Shown here: positions 18,831 through 28,315 of the stretch, in pieces
Layout: every line of letters begins with the position of its first letter
Numbering within the stretch: the first letter of the stretch is position 1
Origin: MRBY01 sp943371005
GTDB taxonomy: Bacteria > Cyanobacteriota > Cyanobacteriia > Cyanobacteriales > MRBY01
Assembly (NCBI GenBank): GCA_943371005.1
Contig: CALRTB020000003.1
Span: 124,001 to 188,000, forward strand
Length of the DNA stretch: 64,000 bases
Reading direction: 5' to 3'
Notes under the pieces: model-generated
The model's input: only the letters and a program-made list of their open reading frames with translations
Told to the model about the DNA's origin: nothing
The model's database searches: none
Program-made: the position numbers and the translations under genes

Positions 18831-20972
18831 CTATTGTTTAACGATCGCCCCAAAATCCGCCAAAACCCGCGCGTGATTTCGCAATAGCCCAAGGAGATTC
18901 AAACGATTTTCCCGAACGGCGGGATCTTCTGCCATCACCAAAACACTATCTTCCCCATCAAAGAACCGTTCGACTGTGGGGGCTAGGGCCGCTAAACCAT
19001 CGATTAGTTTTTGGTAATCCCGTTCGGTGCGGGCCGCTTCGGTGGTGGGGACAAGTTCGACTAAACCGGCATAGAGATCCCGCTCGGAATTTTGCTCAAA
19101 TTTCTCCGGGTTAATTACCCCTGTCGGATCGAGGCTATCCGTGCTGAGGTTCCCCTTCGCTGCCAACTTTGCAGAACGGTTCACGGTGGCGTAGATTTTT
19201 CCGAGTTGGCCGTCGTCGCGAATACTCTGCAAAAAGGCGGCGCGATCGCCCACGTCTAGCAAATCCGTTAAGGCTCGTTCGGTGTATTCCGCATCATCAC
19301 CCAGCACCGCATTCACCAGGTCATAATCGATGCCTTTTTCGTCTTGGAGCAGAGTTTGAATCCGCTGAATGAAGAAGTTTTGCAGGGCTTCGAGGGGAGA
19401 CGTTTTATCGGGGTGAGCCGTGACGAAATCCTTCGCACCCTGGGCTAACAGTTCTCCCAGGTCAATTTCAAGACCCGCATCCCAAGCGACGGTAATAATG
19501 GCGTTGGCCGCTCGCCGCAGCGCAAAAGGATCCGAGGAACCAGAGGGGATCATTCCCAGACCAAAAATACTAAGCAACGTATCCAGGCGATCGCCCATGC
19601 CCACCACTTGACCCGCGAGGGTTTGGGGCAAAATATCATCGGCATTGCGAGGCAGATAATGCTCAAAAATCCCCTCAGCCACGGCGGGCGCTTCCCCACT
19701 GACTAGGGCATACTTTTGACCCATAATTCCCTGGAGTTCCGGGAATTCATAGACCATCTGGGTCACCAAATCCGCCTTACAGAGCATGGCAGTGCTGGCA
19801 ATAATTTCTTTGTCTGCCTCAGACACGCCAAGCTGTTCAGCGATCTGCTGGGAAATTTCCATAATGCGGTCTACTTTATCCCGCATCGTCCCCAACTCTT
19901 CCTGGAAGGTGACGGCTTCTAGTTGGGGCAAATAGGTTTCTAAATGTTCATCACAGTCGGCCCGGTAGAAAAACTGACCATCCGCTAACCGCGCTCGGAT
20001 CACCCGACCATTACCAGCAGCAATAATATCTGATTTCTCTGGGTCGCCATTGGAGATGGTAATAAATTTCGGTAGGAGCTTCGTTTTATCTTGGCGATCG
20101 CGCACCGCAAAATATCGTTGGTGGGTGACCATCACCGTCGTAATCACTTCCGTTGGCAGTTCTAAAAATTCTGCTTCAATGTCACCGACCACGGCTGTGG
20201 GATATTCCACTAAATTCACCACCTCAGCGAGGAGATCAGCGGGCATTTCTGCCTCGCCACTAATCTTTTCCGCCGCCGCTTTGATGCCAGCAACGATTTT
20301 TTCTTCCCGCACCTGGGGGTCAACTTCCACAAAGGCTTGTTGCAAGGTGGCCACATAATCAGCGGCATTATTTAAGGTCACATCTTTTGCGTGCAGAATT
20401 CGATGCCCGCGAGAAATACGACCCGCCTCTAACTGACCGGAGCCATTCACCAATTCCAACGGCAAAACAGCCTCATTCCAAAGAGAAACTAACCAGCGAA
20501 TCGGCCGCGGAAAGCGCAGATCCCCATCAGCCCACCGCATAAAGCGCCGCCCTTCGAGGGCCGTAAACCAACCTAAAACCAGTTCCTGCAAAATTTCTGG
20601 GGTGGGACGACCGAGGGTTTTCTTTTGGACAAAAACAAAGTCTCCTTTTTCCGTGGGGCGCACTTCTAGGGCGGACAGCTCAACCCCTTGTTTGCGGGCA
20701 AAACCTTCGGCGGCCTTGGTGGGGTGTCCCTCTTTAAATGCCGCCGCAGCGGGGGGGCCTTTAATTTCTTCTTCCCGGTCAGCCTGCTGGTCTGGCAACC
20801 CTCGAATTAACACAGCCAGGCGCCGGGGCGTTCCGTAGACTTCGATTCCGTCTGGGGTGAGAAAATACTCCGTGAGACTATGGGAAACGCGATCTTTTAA
20901 TTGGGCGATCGCCGCCGCGACAAAATCAGCAGGGAGTTCTTCTGTACCAACTTCAATGAGGTAGGTTGCCAT
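18831..20972 (-). CDS. glyS: Glycyl-tRNA synthetase beta subunit
   Basis: A 713-residue tRNA-binding subunit of the bacterial alpha2beta2 glycyl-tRNA synthetase. It opens MATYLIEVGTEELPADFV, the typical beta-subunit start. Internal landmarks include LPRNADDILPQT and SGSSDPFALRRAANAI in the HD-like region, and a C-terminal DALR-type anticodon-binding domain (about 600-713). It is slightly longer than the E. coli protein (689). glyQ (alpha subunit) is not in the window, as is common in cyanobacteria where the two are apart. It is divergent from nth, 63 bp away. Confidence 0.96.
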   Translation of the reverse strand: MATYLIEVGTEELPADFVAAAIAQLKDRVSHSLTEYFLTPDGIEVYGTPRRLAVLIRGLPDQQADREEEIKGPPAAAAFKEGHPTKAAEGFARKQGVELSALEVRPTEKGDFVFVQKKTLGRPTPEILQELVLGWFTALEGRRFMRWADGDLRFPRPIRWLVSLWNEAVLPLELVNGSGQLEAGRISRGHRILHAKDVTLNNAADYVATLQQAFVEVDPQVREEKIVAGIKAAAEKISGEAEMPADLLAEVVNLVEYPTAVVGDIEAEFLELPTEVITTVMVTHQRYFAVRDRQDKTKLLPKFITISNGDPEKSDIIAAGNGRVIRARLADGQFFYRADCDEHLETYLPQLEAVTFQEELGTMRDKVDRIMEISQQIAEQLGVSEADKEIIASTAMLCKADLVTQMVYEFPELQGIMGQKYALVSGEAPAVAEGIFEHYLPRNADDILPQTLAGQVVGMGDRLDTLLSIFGLGMIPSGSSDPFALRRAANAIITVAWDAGLEIDLGELLAQGAKDFVTAHPDKTSPLEALQNFFIQRIQTLLQDEKGIDYDLVNAVLGDDAEYTERALTDLLDVGDRAAFLQSIRDDGQLGKIYATVNRSAKLAAKGNLSTDSLDPTGVINPEKFEQNSERDLYAGLVELVPTTEAARTERDYQKLIDGLAALAPTVERFFDGEDSVLVMAEDPAVRENRLNLLGLLRNHARVLADFGAIVKQ

Positions 20973-21035
20973 GGGAAACGAAATCAGGTCAATAATGAAT
21001 CTTGATTAGTTTACCGTGAAGCCACAGGAAAAATA

Positions 21036-21704
21036 GTGCCCATGGCAATTCATTACCTCCGTAGTAAGAAAAAACGGGCGATCGCCGTCCTCGAAAAACT
21101 CCACGAACTCTACCCCGATGCCACCTGCAGTTTGGACTACGAAACCCCTGTGCAATTGATGGTCGCGACGATTCTTTCGGCCCAATGTACCGACGAGCGA
21201 GTGAATAAAGTGACACCGGTGCTCTTTGCTCGATTTCCTGATGCGGCGGCCTTTGCGGGGGCGGATGTAGCAGACATTGAACAGTTGGTGCGCTCGACGG
21301 GTTTCTATCGCAATAAAGCCAAAAATATCCAGGGAGCCTGCCAGCGAATTATGGCGGTTTTCAATGGGGAAGTGCCGCAAACGATGGAAGAACTCCTGAC
21401 CTTGCCTGGTGTGGCGCGGAAAACGGCCAATGTGGTCTTAGCCCATGCCTTTGGCATTTTTGCGGGGGTGACGGTGGATACCCATGTCAAGCGGCTGAGT
21501 AATCGCTTGCGCCTGACAAAATCTGATAATCCGGTGCAAATTGAACGGGATTTGATGAAGTTAATCCCCCAGCCAGAGTGGGAAAACTGGTCAATTCGTC
21601 TGATTTACCATGGTCGCGCTGTCTGTAATGCCCGGAAACCCCAATGTGATGTCTGTGCGATCGCCAACCTTTGTCCCTCAGCCCCAAAACTCCAGCCCAG
21701 TTAA
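21036..21704 (+). CDS. nth: Endonuclease III (DNA glycosylase/AP lyase)
   Basis: A base-excision repair enzyme that removes oxidised pyrimidines and nicks the abasic site. The frame starts at GTG 21036, with ATG two codons on at 21042; either could be used. The helix-hairpin-helix LPGVARKTANVVLAHAF carries the catalytic Lys, and VTVDTHVKRL carries the catalytic Asp. The C-terminal 4Fe-4S loop is complete: C-x6-C-x2-C-x5-C in CNARKPQCDVCAIANLC. Length 220-222 fits. It ends 6 bp before the convergent small gene. Confidence 0.97.
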   Translation: MPMAIHYLRSKKKRAIAVLEKLHELYPDATCSLDYETPVQLMVATILSAQCTDERVNKVTPVLFARFPDAAAFAGADVADIEQLVRSTGFYRNKAKNIQGACQRIMAVFNGEVPQTMEELLTLPGVARKTANVVLAHAFGIFAGVTVDTHVKRLSNRLRLTKSDNPVQIERDLMKLIPQPEWENWSIRLIYHGRAVCNARKPQCDVCAIANLCPSAPKLQPS

Positions 21705-21710
21705 AGATGA

Positions 21711-21914
21711 TCAAAAGATAAACCGACTGGGCACAAGCTGAATCCGGCCCGCATCCATCTCCGCCATCAAGAGTTCGAGAGCTTCATAGTCCTCATCGGA
21801 AACATGGCCGAGGCGTGTCAACTCGGAGTTGATCGCGTTTTCAATTTCGGGGGTCATCTGTTTAATGAAAAGGGCTTTTTCCACTAAACGACGAATCATA
21901 AATGGCGTACTCAC
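21711..21914 (-). CDS. Small conserved cyanobacterial protein, function unknown
   Basis: A 67-residue acidic, mostly helical protein starting MSTPFMIRRLVEKAL, with the segment LGHVSDEDYEALELLMAEMD and a C-terminus GRIQLVPSRFIF. I recognise the type as a short conserved cyanobacterial protein but know of no function. No membrane helix, signal peptide or Cys motif. Convergent with nth, 6 bp apart. Confidence 0.75.
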   Translation of the reverse strand: MSTPFMIRRLVEKALFIKQMTPEIENAINSELTRLGHVSDEDYEALELLMAEMDAGRIQLVPSRFIF

Positions 21915-22365
21915 AGCAGTAATGTTTTTCCTAAAGAGGAACCGATTTCATTACAAAGGAACGATTCTTTTATTGTCGCTGATTAAGAGAAAATAATGAA
22001 TGGTATAAATAGCGTAAAGTGCTGAAATTAATCTGGGTTATGGTTCTATTTTCGAGGTGTTTACAGAATTTCTCCCAGGTCTTAAATAATTTTTAAACTT
22101 CGGGCTTCTATTTTTAGAAAAAATGTAAACAAACATACCATTCTCAAAGTAATAAAGGATCTTTTAGAAACGAGATGTCTTTGTTCAGGATAAGTTATCT
22201 TACGCCTGGTTTTCTAGTCTCCCCCATACAATGGTTCTATCCCAAATCAAATGTTTAGCAACCTTTTCAGGGTTTGCTCAGTCTAAAAAGTTATTTGATT
22301 TTTGTATAAAAGTTGTGACTAAGACGATGGGTAAACAGGGAAGTTCCCCTGGGGAGAGTCTACCG
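21915..22365. other. About 450-bp intergenic region, no gene recognised
   Basis: AT-rich divergent region between the 67-residue gene and the STAS gene. The frame of the STAS gene is open back to 22231, but the ribosome site favours a start at 22366. TTTTTGTATAAAAG near 22300 could be a promoter -10 region. No RNA gene was identified. Confidence 0.45.
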
Positions 22366-22707
22366 ATGGATATGAACCAACAGGCTGTTATTCTGCGCCC
22401 AAATTCTGCTTTGGTGGCCCCAAATCTTGATGGATTTTGGCGATCGCTCCATAGGGCGATTAATGATGAATTAAGTCAGGAAATTTTAGTCGACTTACAG
22501 CAGGTAGAATTCATTGACAGTGCGGCGGCGGTGGTGCTCAGCCAGGGCACAAAATTGGCCGAAGCCCATGGCAAACGTCTTGGTTGCTGTGGGATTAATT
22601 CCCAGGTGCGCATGGTCTTAGAACTGACCCAAATGGAGCAGTTTGTGCGCATTTTTGAGAATGAAGCAGCATTTTTCACACAGACATCCCAGTTGTTCGC
22701 GGCCTAA
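22366..22707 (+). CDS. STAS-domain protein (anti-sigma factor antagonist type)
   Basis: A 113-residue single-domain STAS protein. The strand-helix core VDLQQVEFIDSAAAVVLSQG carries the DSA position where anti-anti-sigma factors of the SpoIIAA type are phosphorylated on serine. Such proteins act in partner-switching control with a kinase/anti-sigma factor and a phosphatase, none of which is in the window. I chose ATG 22366 (MDMNQQAVILRP) because GGGGAGAG lies 9 nt upstream. Starts at 22231 and 22327 are in frame and would add an unconserved-looking N-terminus. Confidence 0.75.
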   Translation: MDMNQQAVILRPNSALVAPNLDGFWRSLHRAINDELSQEILVDLQQVEFIDSAAAVVLSQGTKLAEAHGKRLGCCGINSQVRMVLELTQMEQFVRIFENEAAFFTQTSQLFAA

Positions 22708-22778
22708 CATCTCGAAGGCTCTCCGGTATAATGGGGGACTGAATTGTTTCCCTTGAATCCCTTGGAGGTTCATCACCT

Positions 22779-25382
22779 GTGGCAACGGCTCCCTGTCTTC
22801 CTCAACCGGCTGATTACGAAGCGCTGATTACGACGGATATTTTTAAACCGGCGCGCTACTTGGGCAATGAACTGGGGGCAATCCACAAGCCTTGGACGGA
22901 GGCGGTGGTGCGTTGGGTGCTTACCTACCCGGAAGTTTATGAGGTGGGTTCCTCGAATTTGGGTCATATCCTGCTCTACAACGTGATTAATGCCCAGCCT
23001 CGACAATTATGCGATCGCACCTATTTGCCTGCCGCTGACCTGAGCGAAAAGTTAAAGGCAAAAAATCTGCCGTTGTTTGCCCTCGAATCCAGGCGATCGC
23101 TCTTGGAATTTGACATTCTCGGTTTTAGTTTGAGCTACGAGCTCGGGGCGACAAATATTCTGGAAATGCTTACCCTCGCCCAGATTCCCCTCACTTGGCA
23201 GGAACGGGAAACGGGGAATTATCCGTTCATTTTTGCAGGGGGACAAACGGCCACCTCCAATCCAGAACCCTACGCTGACTTTTTTGACTTTATTGTTCTC
23301 GGTGATGGCGAAGAACTCCTGCCGGAAGTGGGTTTCATCCTCGAAGAAGCCAAGGTTAACGGTTTGAGTAAGGAAGAAACTCTGCTGGATTTAGCCCAGG
23401 TGCCGGGGGTCTATGTGCCTCGCTTTTATGAAATGGCGGCGGATGGTTCTGTGCATCCAATCCGTGACGAAGTGCCCAAGCGAATTTTGCGGCGCGTCGC
23501 CACGCCAATTCCCGCCTATTCCATCGGTCTTGTGCCCTACGTGGAAACGGTTCATGATCGCCTGACGGTGGAAATTCGCCGGGGTTGCACAAGGGGCTGT
23601 CGCTTCTGCCAACCGGGAATGTTAACGCGACCGGCAACGGATGTGGAACCCGAAAAAGTCGTCGATGCCATCGAAAAAGGAATGCGGGCGACGGGTTACA
23701 ACGAATTTTCTTTACTTTCTCTTAGTTGCTCTGACTATCTCTCGCTGCCAGCGGTGGGAGTCGAGATTAAAAATCGCCTCAAGGACGAAAATATTTCCCT
23801 ATCTCTTCCCAGTCAGCGGGTTGATCGCTTTGATGAAAATATTGCCAATATCGTGGGTGGAACGCGCAAAGCGGGTTTGACCTTCGCCCCAGAAGCGGGA
23901 ACCCAACGGATGCGGGACGTGATCAACAAAGGCTTAACCAATGAAGAGTTGCTGCGCGGTATCCAAACGGCGGTCAAAGAGGGCTGGGATAAGGTAAAGC
24001 TCTATTTTATGATTGGCCTGCCTGGGGAGACGGATCTTGATGTGCTCGGCATTGCGGAAACGGTGCAATGGCTGCGGCGGGAATGTGCTTCTCTGAGCAA
24101 CCGTCGTTTAAACTTCAACATCACCATTTCTAATTTTACTCCGAAACCCCATACCCCTTTCCAGTGGCATTCGGTTTCGACGACAGAATTTAAGCGCAAA
24201 CAAGAACTCCTGCGGGAAGCTTTTCGACCGATCCGGGGCGTGAAAGTGAACTATACCGATGTGCGGATCTCGGCGATGGAGGATTTTGTTGGTCGGGGCG
24301 ATCGCCGTTTGGGTAAAGTCGTCCGCCGGGCCTGGGAACTTGGCGCTGGGATGGATTCCTGGTGGGAAAATTTGGACAAAGCCTATGGGGCTTGGGAGCA
24401 GGCGATCGCCGAATCGGATCTCACCTGGAAATACCGCAAAGTAGAAAGCGGTGAATGGAATATCTTTGAAACCACCAACAATGATCCCCTTGATGCGCCC
24501 TTACCCTGGGATCATCTCAACACAGGCATTGATAAACAGTGGCTAAAAGAGGATCTAAAGCGGGCCCTCGAAGCGGCCACCATTCCCGACTGTGCCTTTG
24601 ATGGTTGTTCCCACTGTGGCGTCTGTAGTACCGATTTTGGCCATAATGTCGTCTATCAACCACCCGAAATCCCCGAATTTGTAGGCCAATTCCAAAAGGA
24701 TCAAGAACGCCTACAACGGTTCCGGGTTTGGTTTGGCAAACAGGGGGATATGCGCCTGGTGAGCCACCTCGATTTAGTGCGTTTGTTTGACCGAGCCGTG
24801 CGCCGTGCCTCAATTCCTGTGGCTTTTACCAACGGCTTTCATCCTAGCCCCCGCATTTCCATCGCCAATGCCCTATCGTTAGGGGCCACCAGTTCAGGAG
24901 AAATTATCGATTTCGAGCTGCGCCAAGTTTTGGATTTAGAGGATTTTCGACGGCGACTCGCTGAACAGTTACCCATTGATATGCCCATCTATCGGGTAGA
25001 AGAGGTGCCCGTTCGTTCTAAGGCTGCCACAGCACTCCTCACGGAAGCGGAGTATTTAATTGATCTCGAAACTGAAGAACCTGTTTCCGTTGACCAATGG
25101 GAAGCTTGGCTCGAAACCATCCGCCAGACCCCGGAAATTTTTCTTGAAAAGAAAACGAAGTCTGGCAAAACCAAGCAACTTAATCTCCGGGAAATGTTAA
25201 CGGCGATCGCCCTCGAAAAAGTCATTAGCCCGACTCAAGTCCAGCTCCGCTATCGAGGGAGTTGCCGCAACGATGGTACACTCCTCCAAGCAGATCACAT
25301 TCTATATTTACTTCAGCAATTTATTGTCCAAAAGTGTTCTCTTTTTCATATCAATCGACTAAAAATGATTTTGGATGAGTGA
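22779..25382 (+). CDS. Fused radical SAM protein (TIGR03960 + TIGR03936/DUF2344)
   Basis: An 867-residue protein beginning at GTG 22779 (MATAPCLPQPADYEAL), with GGAGG about 12 nt upstream. The N-terminal part (about 1-230) resembles a B12-binding fold. The radical SAM core (about 250-520) has RRGCTRGCRFC, the CxxxCxxC cluster motif. A Cys-rich linker (CAFDGCSHCGVC, about residue 607) precedes the C-terminal DUF2344 domain (about 650-867, FRVWFGKQGDMRLVSHLDL). In many bacteria the two halves are separate neighbouring genes; here, as in other cyanobacteria, they are one. The substrate is unknown. In many genomes this gene lies beside an RNase E/G gene; here the AT-rich glycosyltransferase island begins 16 bp after its stop. 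Confidence 0.93.
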   Translation: MATAPCLPQPADYEALITTDIFKPARYLGNELGAIHKPWTEAVVRWVLTYPEVYEVGSSNLGHILLYNVINAQPRQLCDRTYLPAADLSEKLKAKNLPLFALESRRSLLEFDILGFSLSYELGATNILEMLTLAQIPLTWQERETGNYPFIFAGGQTATSNPEPYADFFDFIVLGDGEELLPEVGFILEEAKVNGLSKEETLLDLAQVPGVYVPRFYEMAADGSVHPIRDEVPKRILRRVATPIPAYSIGLVPYVETVHDRLTVEIRRGCTRGCRFCQPGMLTRPATDVEPEKVVDAIEKGMRATGYNEFSLLSLSCSDYLSLPAVGVEIKNRLKDENISLSLPSQRVDRFDENIANIVGGTRKAGLTFAPEAGTQRMRDVINKGLTNEELLRGIQTAVKEGWDKVKLYFMIGLPGETDLDVLGIAETVQWLRRECASLSNRRLNFNITISNFTPKPHTPFQWHSVSTTEFKRKQELLREAFRPIRGVKVNYTDVRISAMEDFVGRGDRRLGKVVRRAWELGAGMDSWWENLDKAYGAWEQAIAESDLTWKYRKVESGEWNIFETTNNDPLDAPLPWDHLNTGIDKQWLKEDLKRALEAATIPDCAFDGCSHCGVCSTDFGHNVVYQPPEIPEFVGQFQKDQERLQRFRVWFGKQGDMRLVSHLDLVRLFDRAVRRASIPVAFTNGFHPSPRISIANALSLGATSSGEIIDFELRQVLDLEDFRRRLAEQLPIDMPIYRVEEVPVRSKAATALLTEAEYLIDLETEEPVSVDQWEAWLETIRQTPEIFLEKKTKSGKTKQLNLREMLTAIALEKVISPTQVQLRYRGSCRNDGTLLQADHILYLLQQFIVQKCSLFHINRLKMILDE

Positions 25383-25397
25383 CAATAGTCTTTTATT

Positions 25398-26507
25398 ATG
25401 CTTAAAAATCCAAAACAGAGAATAGAGCATTCACAATCCAAACAAAAAATTTTAATGATCACTGTACGCTCTGATATCGGTGGGGGGCCACGTCATTTGC
25501 TTGATTTATGCCGAGAGATTAAGCAGAGCAATAAAAATATAGAAATTACTATTGCGGCTCCTAGTGCAGGGGTCTTTTGGAGTAAGTATCAAATATTTGC
25601 TGATCACTGCTTGGATATTCCTTATCGCCGATTTTCTTGTTTTTCTTTGATAGGAATTTTGTTTTACTGTTGGAAAAATTCAATCGACATTATACATAGT
25701 CATGGTAGAGGTGGAGGTCTGTATTCACGTATTCTTGCTTTATTTGGTTTCAAGGTAGTGCATACCTTTCACGGAGTTGGAAGTGAGCAAGGAATAATTG
25801 ATTATATAAAAACTCAACTAGACATTTTGTTGAAAAATCTTCCACAGGCTTTTATTCATGTGAGTAGCGATGAATATAATGAAGCTCTAAGAAAGAAAAT
25901 AAGTTGTCCTCGTCGAAGCTATGTTATTTCAAATGGCGTTAACATCTCTAGAATACAAGAGCAATTCAATTCTTTAACTAAAGAAGAAGCACGACAAAAA
26001 TTCAACTTGCCAAAAGACAAAATTATTTGGGGGACTTTGGCGAGATTAGTTTATCAAAAAGGAATAGATTCTCTGTTAGATCTATATTTGCCACCCAACA
26101 TAATATTTGCCATTGCAGGTGATGGCAATGACTTTGAATCTCTAACTAAAAGAATAGATCATAAAAATATCAAAAATATCATTTTTCTAGGAGAAACCTT
26201 GCAACCTATCCATTTTTTAAAATGTCTTGATGGATATTTTTCCGTCGCTCGTTGGGAAGGTCTTCCTATCAGTGTATTAGAGGCTATGACTTGCGGACTC
26301 CCCTGTATCTTAAGTGACGTAAAAGGGCATAGAGAGTTTCGAGAGAAAGCCATACTTTTCAACTCAAATGATTCACAATCTTTGAGTCAAGCTATTTTAA
26401 GTGTTGACTATAGAATGCGTGGAAAAGATGCTCAAGAGTATATCAATAGAAAATATTCTAGTGAATCAATGTGTAGAAAAACACTGGATGTCTACTTCCA
26501 TTTATAA
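25398..26507 (+). CDS. Family 4 glycosyltransferase
   Basis: A 369-residue GT-B fold enzyme. The N-terminal half starts ILMITVRSDIGGGPRHLLDL, a donor/acceptor loop typical of the family, and contains DIIHSHGRGGG. The C-terminal nucleotide-sugar half has LARLVYQKGIDSLL, AGDGND and the acidic pair motif EGLPISVLEAMTCGLP (E-x7-E). It probably transfers a sugar to a surface polysaccharide or lipid carrier; donor and acceptor are unknown. The gene is clearly more AT-rich than its neighbours and has no GCGATCGC, pointing to acquisition. Its end overlaps the convergent GT2 gene by 16 bp. Confidence 0.9.
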   Translation: MLKNPKQRIEHSQSKQKILMITVRSDIGGGPRHLLDLCREIKQSNKNIEITIAAPSAGVFWSKYQIFADHCLDIPYRRFSCFSLIGILFYCWKNSIDIIHSHGRGGGLYSRILALFGFKVVHTFHGVGSEQGIIDYIKTQLDILLKNLPQAFIHVSSDEYNEALRKKISCPRRSYVISNGVNISRIQEQFNSLTKEEARQKFNLPKDKIIWGTLARLVYQKGIDSLLDLYLPPNIIFAIAGDGNDFESLTKRIDHKNIKNIIFLGETLQPIHFLKCLDGYFSVARWEGLPISVLEAMTCGLPCILSDVKGHREFREKAILFNSNDSQSLSQAILSVDYRMRGKDAQEYINRKYSSESMCRKTLDVYFHL

Positions 26508-27289
26508 TGACGCCAGATGCTAATGATTTTCTTGAGACCTATTCTTTTAAAAAAAATCTTGGCGTATACTCTTGATTTTCTATTAGCGACAAAATAAGAA
26601 GATCTAGGCCCCCAAAAATTGTGCTGACATAAGGCTTGTTTGATTTCTTGTAATGATTCTATTTCTCGCTTATCTGAAACCCCCCCTGATTTCATATTCA
26701 CTAATATGCTAGGAGAATAAATATATTTTTTGCTACAGTTACTAGGATCTGTATACATACGTAGAACAAATTCATAATCCATTGCTATTTTATACTTAAT
26801 ATCGAATAAGCCCAATTCCTGATATAAAGACTTTCTGATAAACATAGTTGGATGATTGAATGGCATGGCATAAGTAATGGGACACATTAAAGGACGTCGA
26901 CGATGATTGCCATATTCACAATCAATAAAATTTATGTCTCCATGGACAAAATCGATATCAGAATTTTCGTGCAATATTTCTATGACTTTTTCAAAGACTT
27001 TCGAATGCTCATAGAAATCATCACTATTTAAAATAGCGACGATATCCCCCGATGATTTTATAATTCCTTTATTGAATGCATCTGAGATACCCAAATCCGG
27101 TTCACTGTAAACCTTGATTTTTGGGCATTGCTCTGAATATTGGGTAAGGATTTCTAATGTACTGTCAGAGCTGCAATTATCAATAATGATATGCTCATAG
27201 TTTTTATAAGTTTGATTTTTAACTGATTTCAATGTTGCTTCTATCGTTTTTGCAGAGTTAAATGTTGGAGTAACAATACTGATTTTCAT
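26492..27289 (-). CDS. Family 2 glycosyltransferase
   Basis: A 265-residue GT-A fold enzyme starting MKISIVTPTFNSAKTIEATL. Key parts are the nucleotide-binding IIIDNCSSDSTLEIL, the metal-binding AILNSDDFYEH (SDD in the DxD position, about residue 90) and an acceptor-side segment FNHPTMFIRKSLY. I chose ATG 27289; a start six codons upstream (27307) is possible. The C-terminal basic tail (FFKRIGLKKIISIWRHYKWK) may contact the membrane. AT-rich and without GCGATCGC, like its convergent partner. A sugar cannot be assigned. Confidence 0.9.
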   Translation of the reverse strand: MKISIVTPTFNSAKTIEATLKSVKNQTYKNYEHIIIDNCSSDSTLEILTQYSEQCPKIKVYSEPDLGISDAFNKGIIKSSGDIVAILNSDDFYEHSKVFEKVIEILHENSDIDFVHGDINFIDCEYGNHRRRPLMCPITYAMPFNHPTMFIRKSLYQELGLFDIKYKIAMDYEFVLRMYTDPSNCSKKYIYSPSILVNMKSGGVSDKREIESLQEIKQALCQHNFWGPRSSYFVANRKSRVYAKIFFKRIGLKKIISIWRHYKWK

Positions 27290-27378
27290 TCTTTTTGGGG
27301 ACGACAAGATGAGTTGAAGATTTTAAGTCGAATATTATCTAAAGGGAACCGATTAATTACTTTTTTGAGGATTTTTAG

Positions 27379-27547
27379 GAGCTGAAACAACGAGGATACC
27401 TTGAGGATGTCAGGGGAATTTCTATTGTTCGAGGTGCTCTAAGTAGATTGGGGTAAAAAAACGAGGTGGAATCGTCCATACCAGGTACTCTTAGCGGATG
27501 TCTACCTCAAATTAATTAAGCGTGGCTACTTAAAACATTCTTTTTGA
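27379..27547 (+). pseudogene. Remnant of a gene 3' end, frameshifted
   Basis: Two abutting frames read like one protein tail. The first (27379-27456) gives ELKQRGYLEDVRGISIVRGA and a few more residues before a stop. A second (from 27449) gives WGKKTRWNRPYQVLLADVYL then KLIKRGYLKHSF and a stop at 27545-27547. A one-base shift near the A-run at 27455-27461 would join them. No start codon or upstream body is present; stops lie at 27310, 27340 and 27376. I read this as the C-terminal scrap of a decayed gene, perhaps another polysaccharide gene of the island, but the family is not recognised. Confidence 0.5.
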
Positions 27548-27844
27548 TATGATTAATTAAATTCTTGAATATCGAAACTTTGTTAAGTGTTGGTGGATGA
27601 TTGCCAAGGACTTTATTTCTAGCAAGACTTTTATTTAGGGAAAATTAAATAGTTTAAGCTAAATTTATATGAATGTTTTTTTGTTTGAAAATAGATACTC
27701 TTAAAAGCAACATTGGTCTAACTGCTTAAGCAGATTTGCACTTTTGAAATATTCTTTATGCTTAATATTTTGAATATGCCATTAAATTAAAAATAAAAGA
27801 TTTTAGCATTGATGTCAGTTTTTGATTTTTAGTGATTATCTCTC
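27548..27844. other. AT-rich intergenic stretch, nothing recognised
   Basis: About 300 bp of very AT-rich sequence between the gene remnant and the terminator of the CAAD gene. No frame, RNA gene or repeat with support was seen. No GCGATCGC. Confidence 0.5.
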
Positions 27845-27880
27845 TTAAAAACTAAAAATTCCTCGGCATATGCCGAGGAG
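27845..27880 (-). terminator. Rho-independent terminator after CAAD gene
   Basis: Perfect 18-bp palindrome CCTCGGCATATGCCGAGG at 27861-27878. On the minus strand it is followed by AATTTTTAGTTTTTAAG. It lies about 30 bp past the CAAD gene stop. Confidence 0.8.
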
Positions 27881-27907
27881 AGGTGAATCTCAACGAAAAA
27901 TTTAGGT

Positions 27908-28315
27908 TTATTTTTTACCCAATACTTGAGACTTGAGAGAATTGAATTCTGCCAGCAATTCATCACGGTTTGAAGCTTTAAGCAAATAGCGATAGACAAA
28001 CCATGCTGTGTAAGAAATACCAATCAGCTCGAAGGTGGGCGCTAATAGGGGAATATCGTTAATGGCACCGATTAATGCGAAGGTCAGTTTGACGGTGATC
28101 AAAGCTGCCACGATCAGGCCAACGGTGATTAGGGGCTGCTTATAATCAGCGAAAAATTTCCCTAGCTCCTCAGGCAGTTCAGACAGAAAATCCGTGATGG
28201 GTTTGACTGCCTCTTGCCAAGGCTGCTCGGTTTGGGGGGAGGTCATGGGACCAGGTGCTTCGTTGTTAAACGGAGTCGTACCAGTTTCTACTTGGGTTTC
28301 AGGCTGTTGTTCCAT
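27908..28315 (-). CDS. CAAD-domain (CURT1-like) thylakoid membrane protein
   Basis: A 135-residue protein. The N-terminus (1-50) is acidic and Pro/Gln-rich. An amphipathic helix (FLSELPEELGKFFADYK, about 43-59) is followed by two membrane helices (about 62-85 and 90-112), then a C-terminal charged helix (LLKASNRDELLAEFNSLKSQ). This is the CAAD/CURT1 layout of cyanobacteria and plants, whose plant members bend thylakoid membranes at grana margins. A thylakoid role here follows from family knowledge. It has its own terminator. Confidence 0.88.
   Translation of the reverse strand: MEQQPETQVETGTTPFNNEAPGPMTSPQTEQPWQEAVKPITDFLSELPEELGKFFADYKQPLITVGLIVAALITVKLTFALIGAINDIPLLAPTFELIGISYTAWFVYRYLLKASNRDELLAEFNSLKSQVLGKK

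Noticed and set aside
18659..18892. A 77-codon frame between groES and glyS on the minus strand
   Set aside because: It overlaps the glyS 3' end and the CIRCE region and has no motif or good ribosome site.
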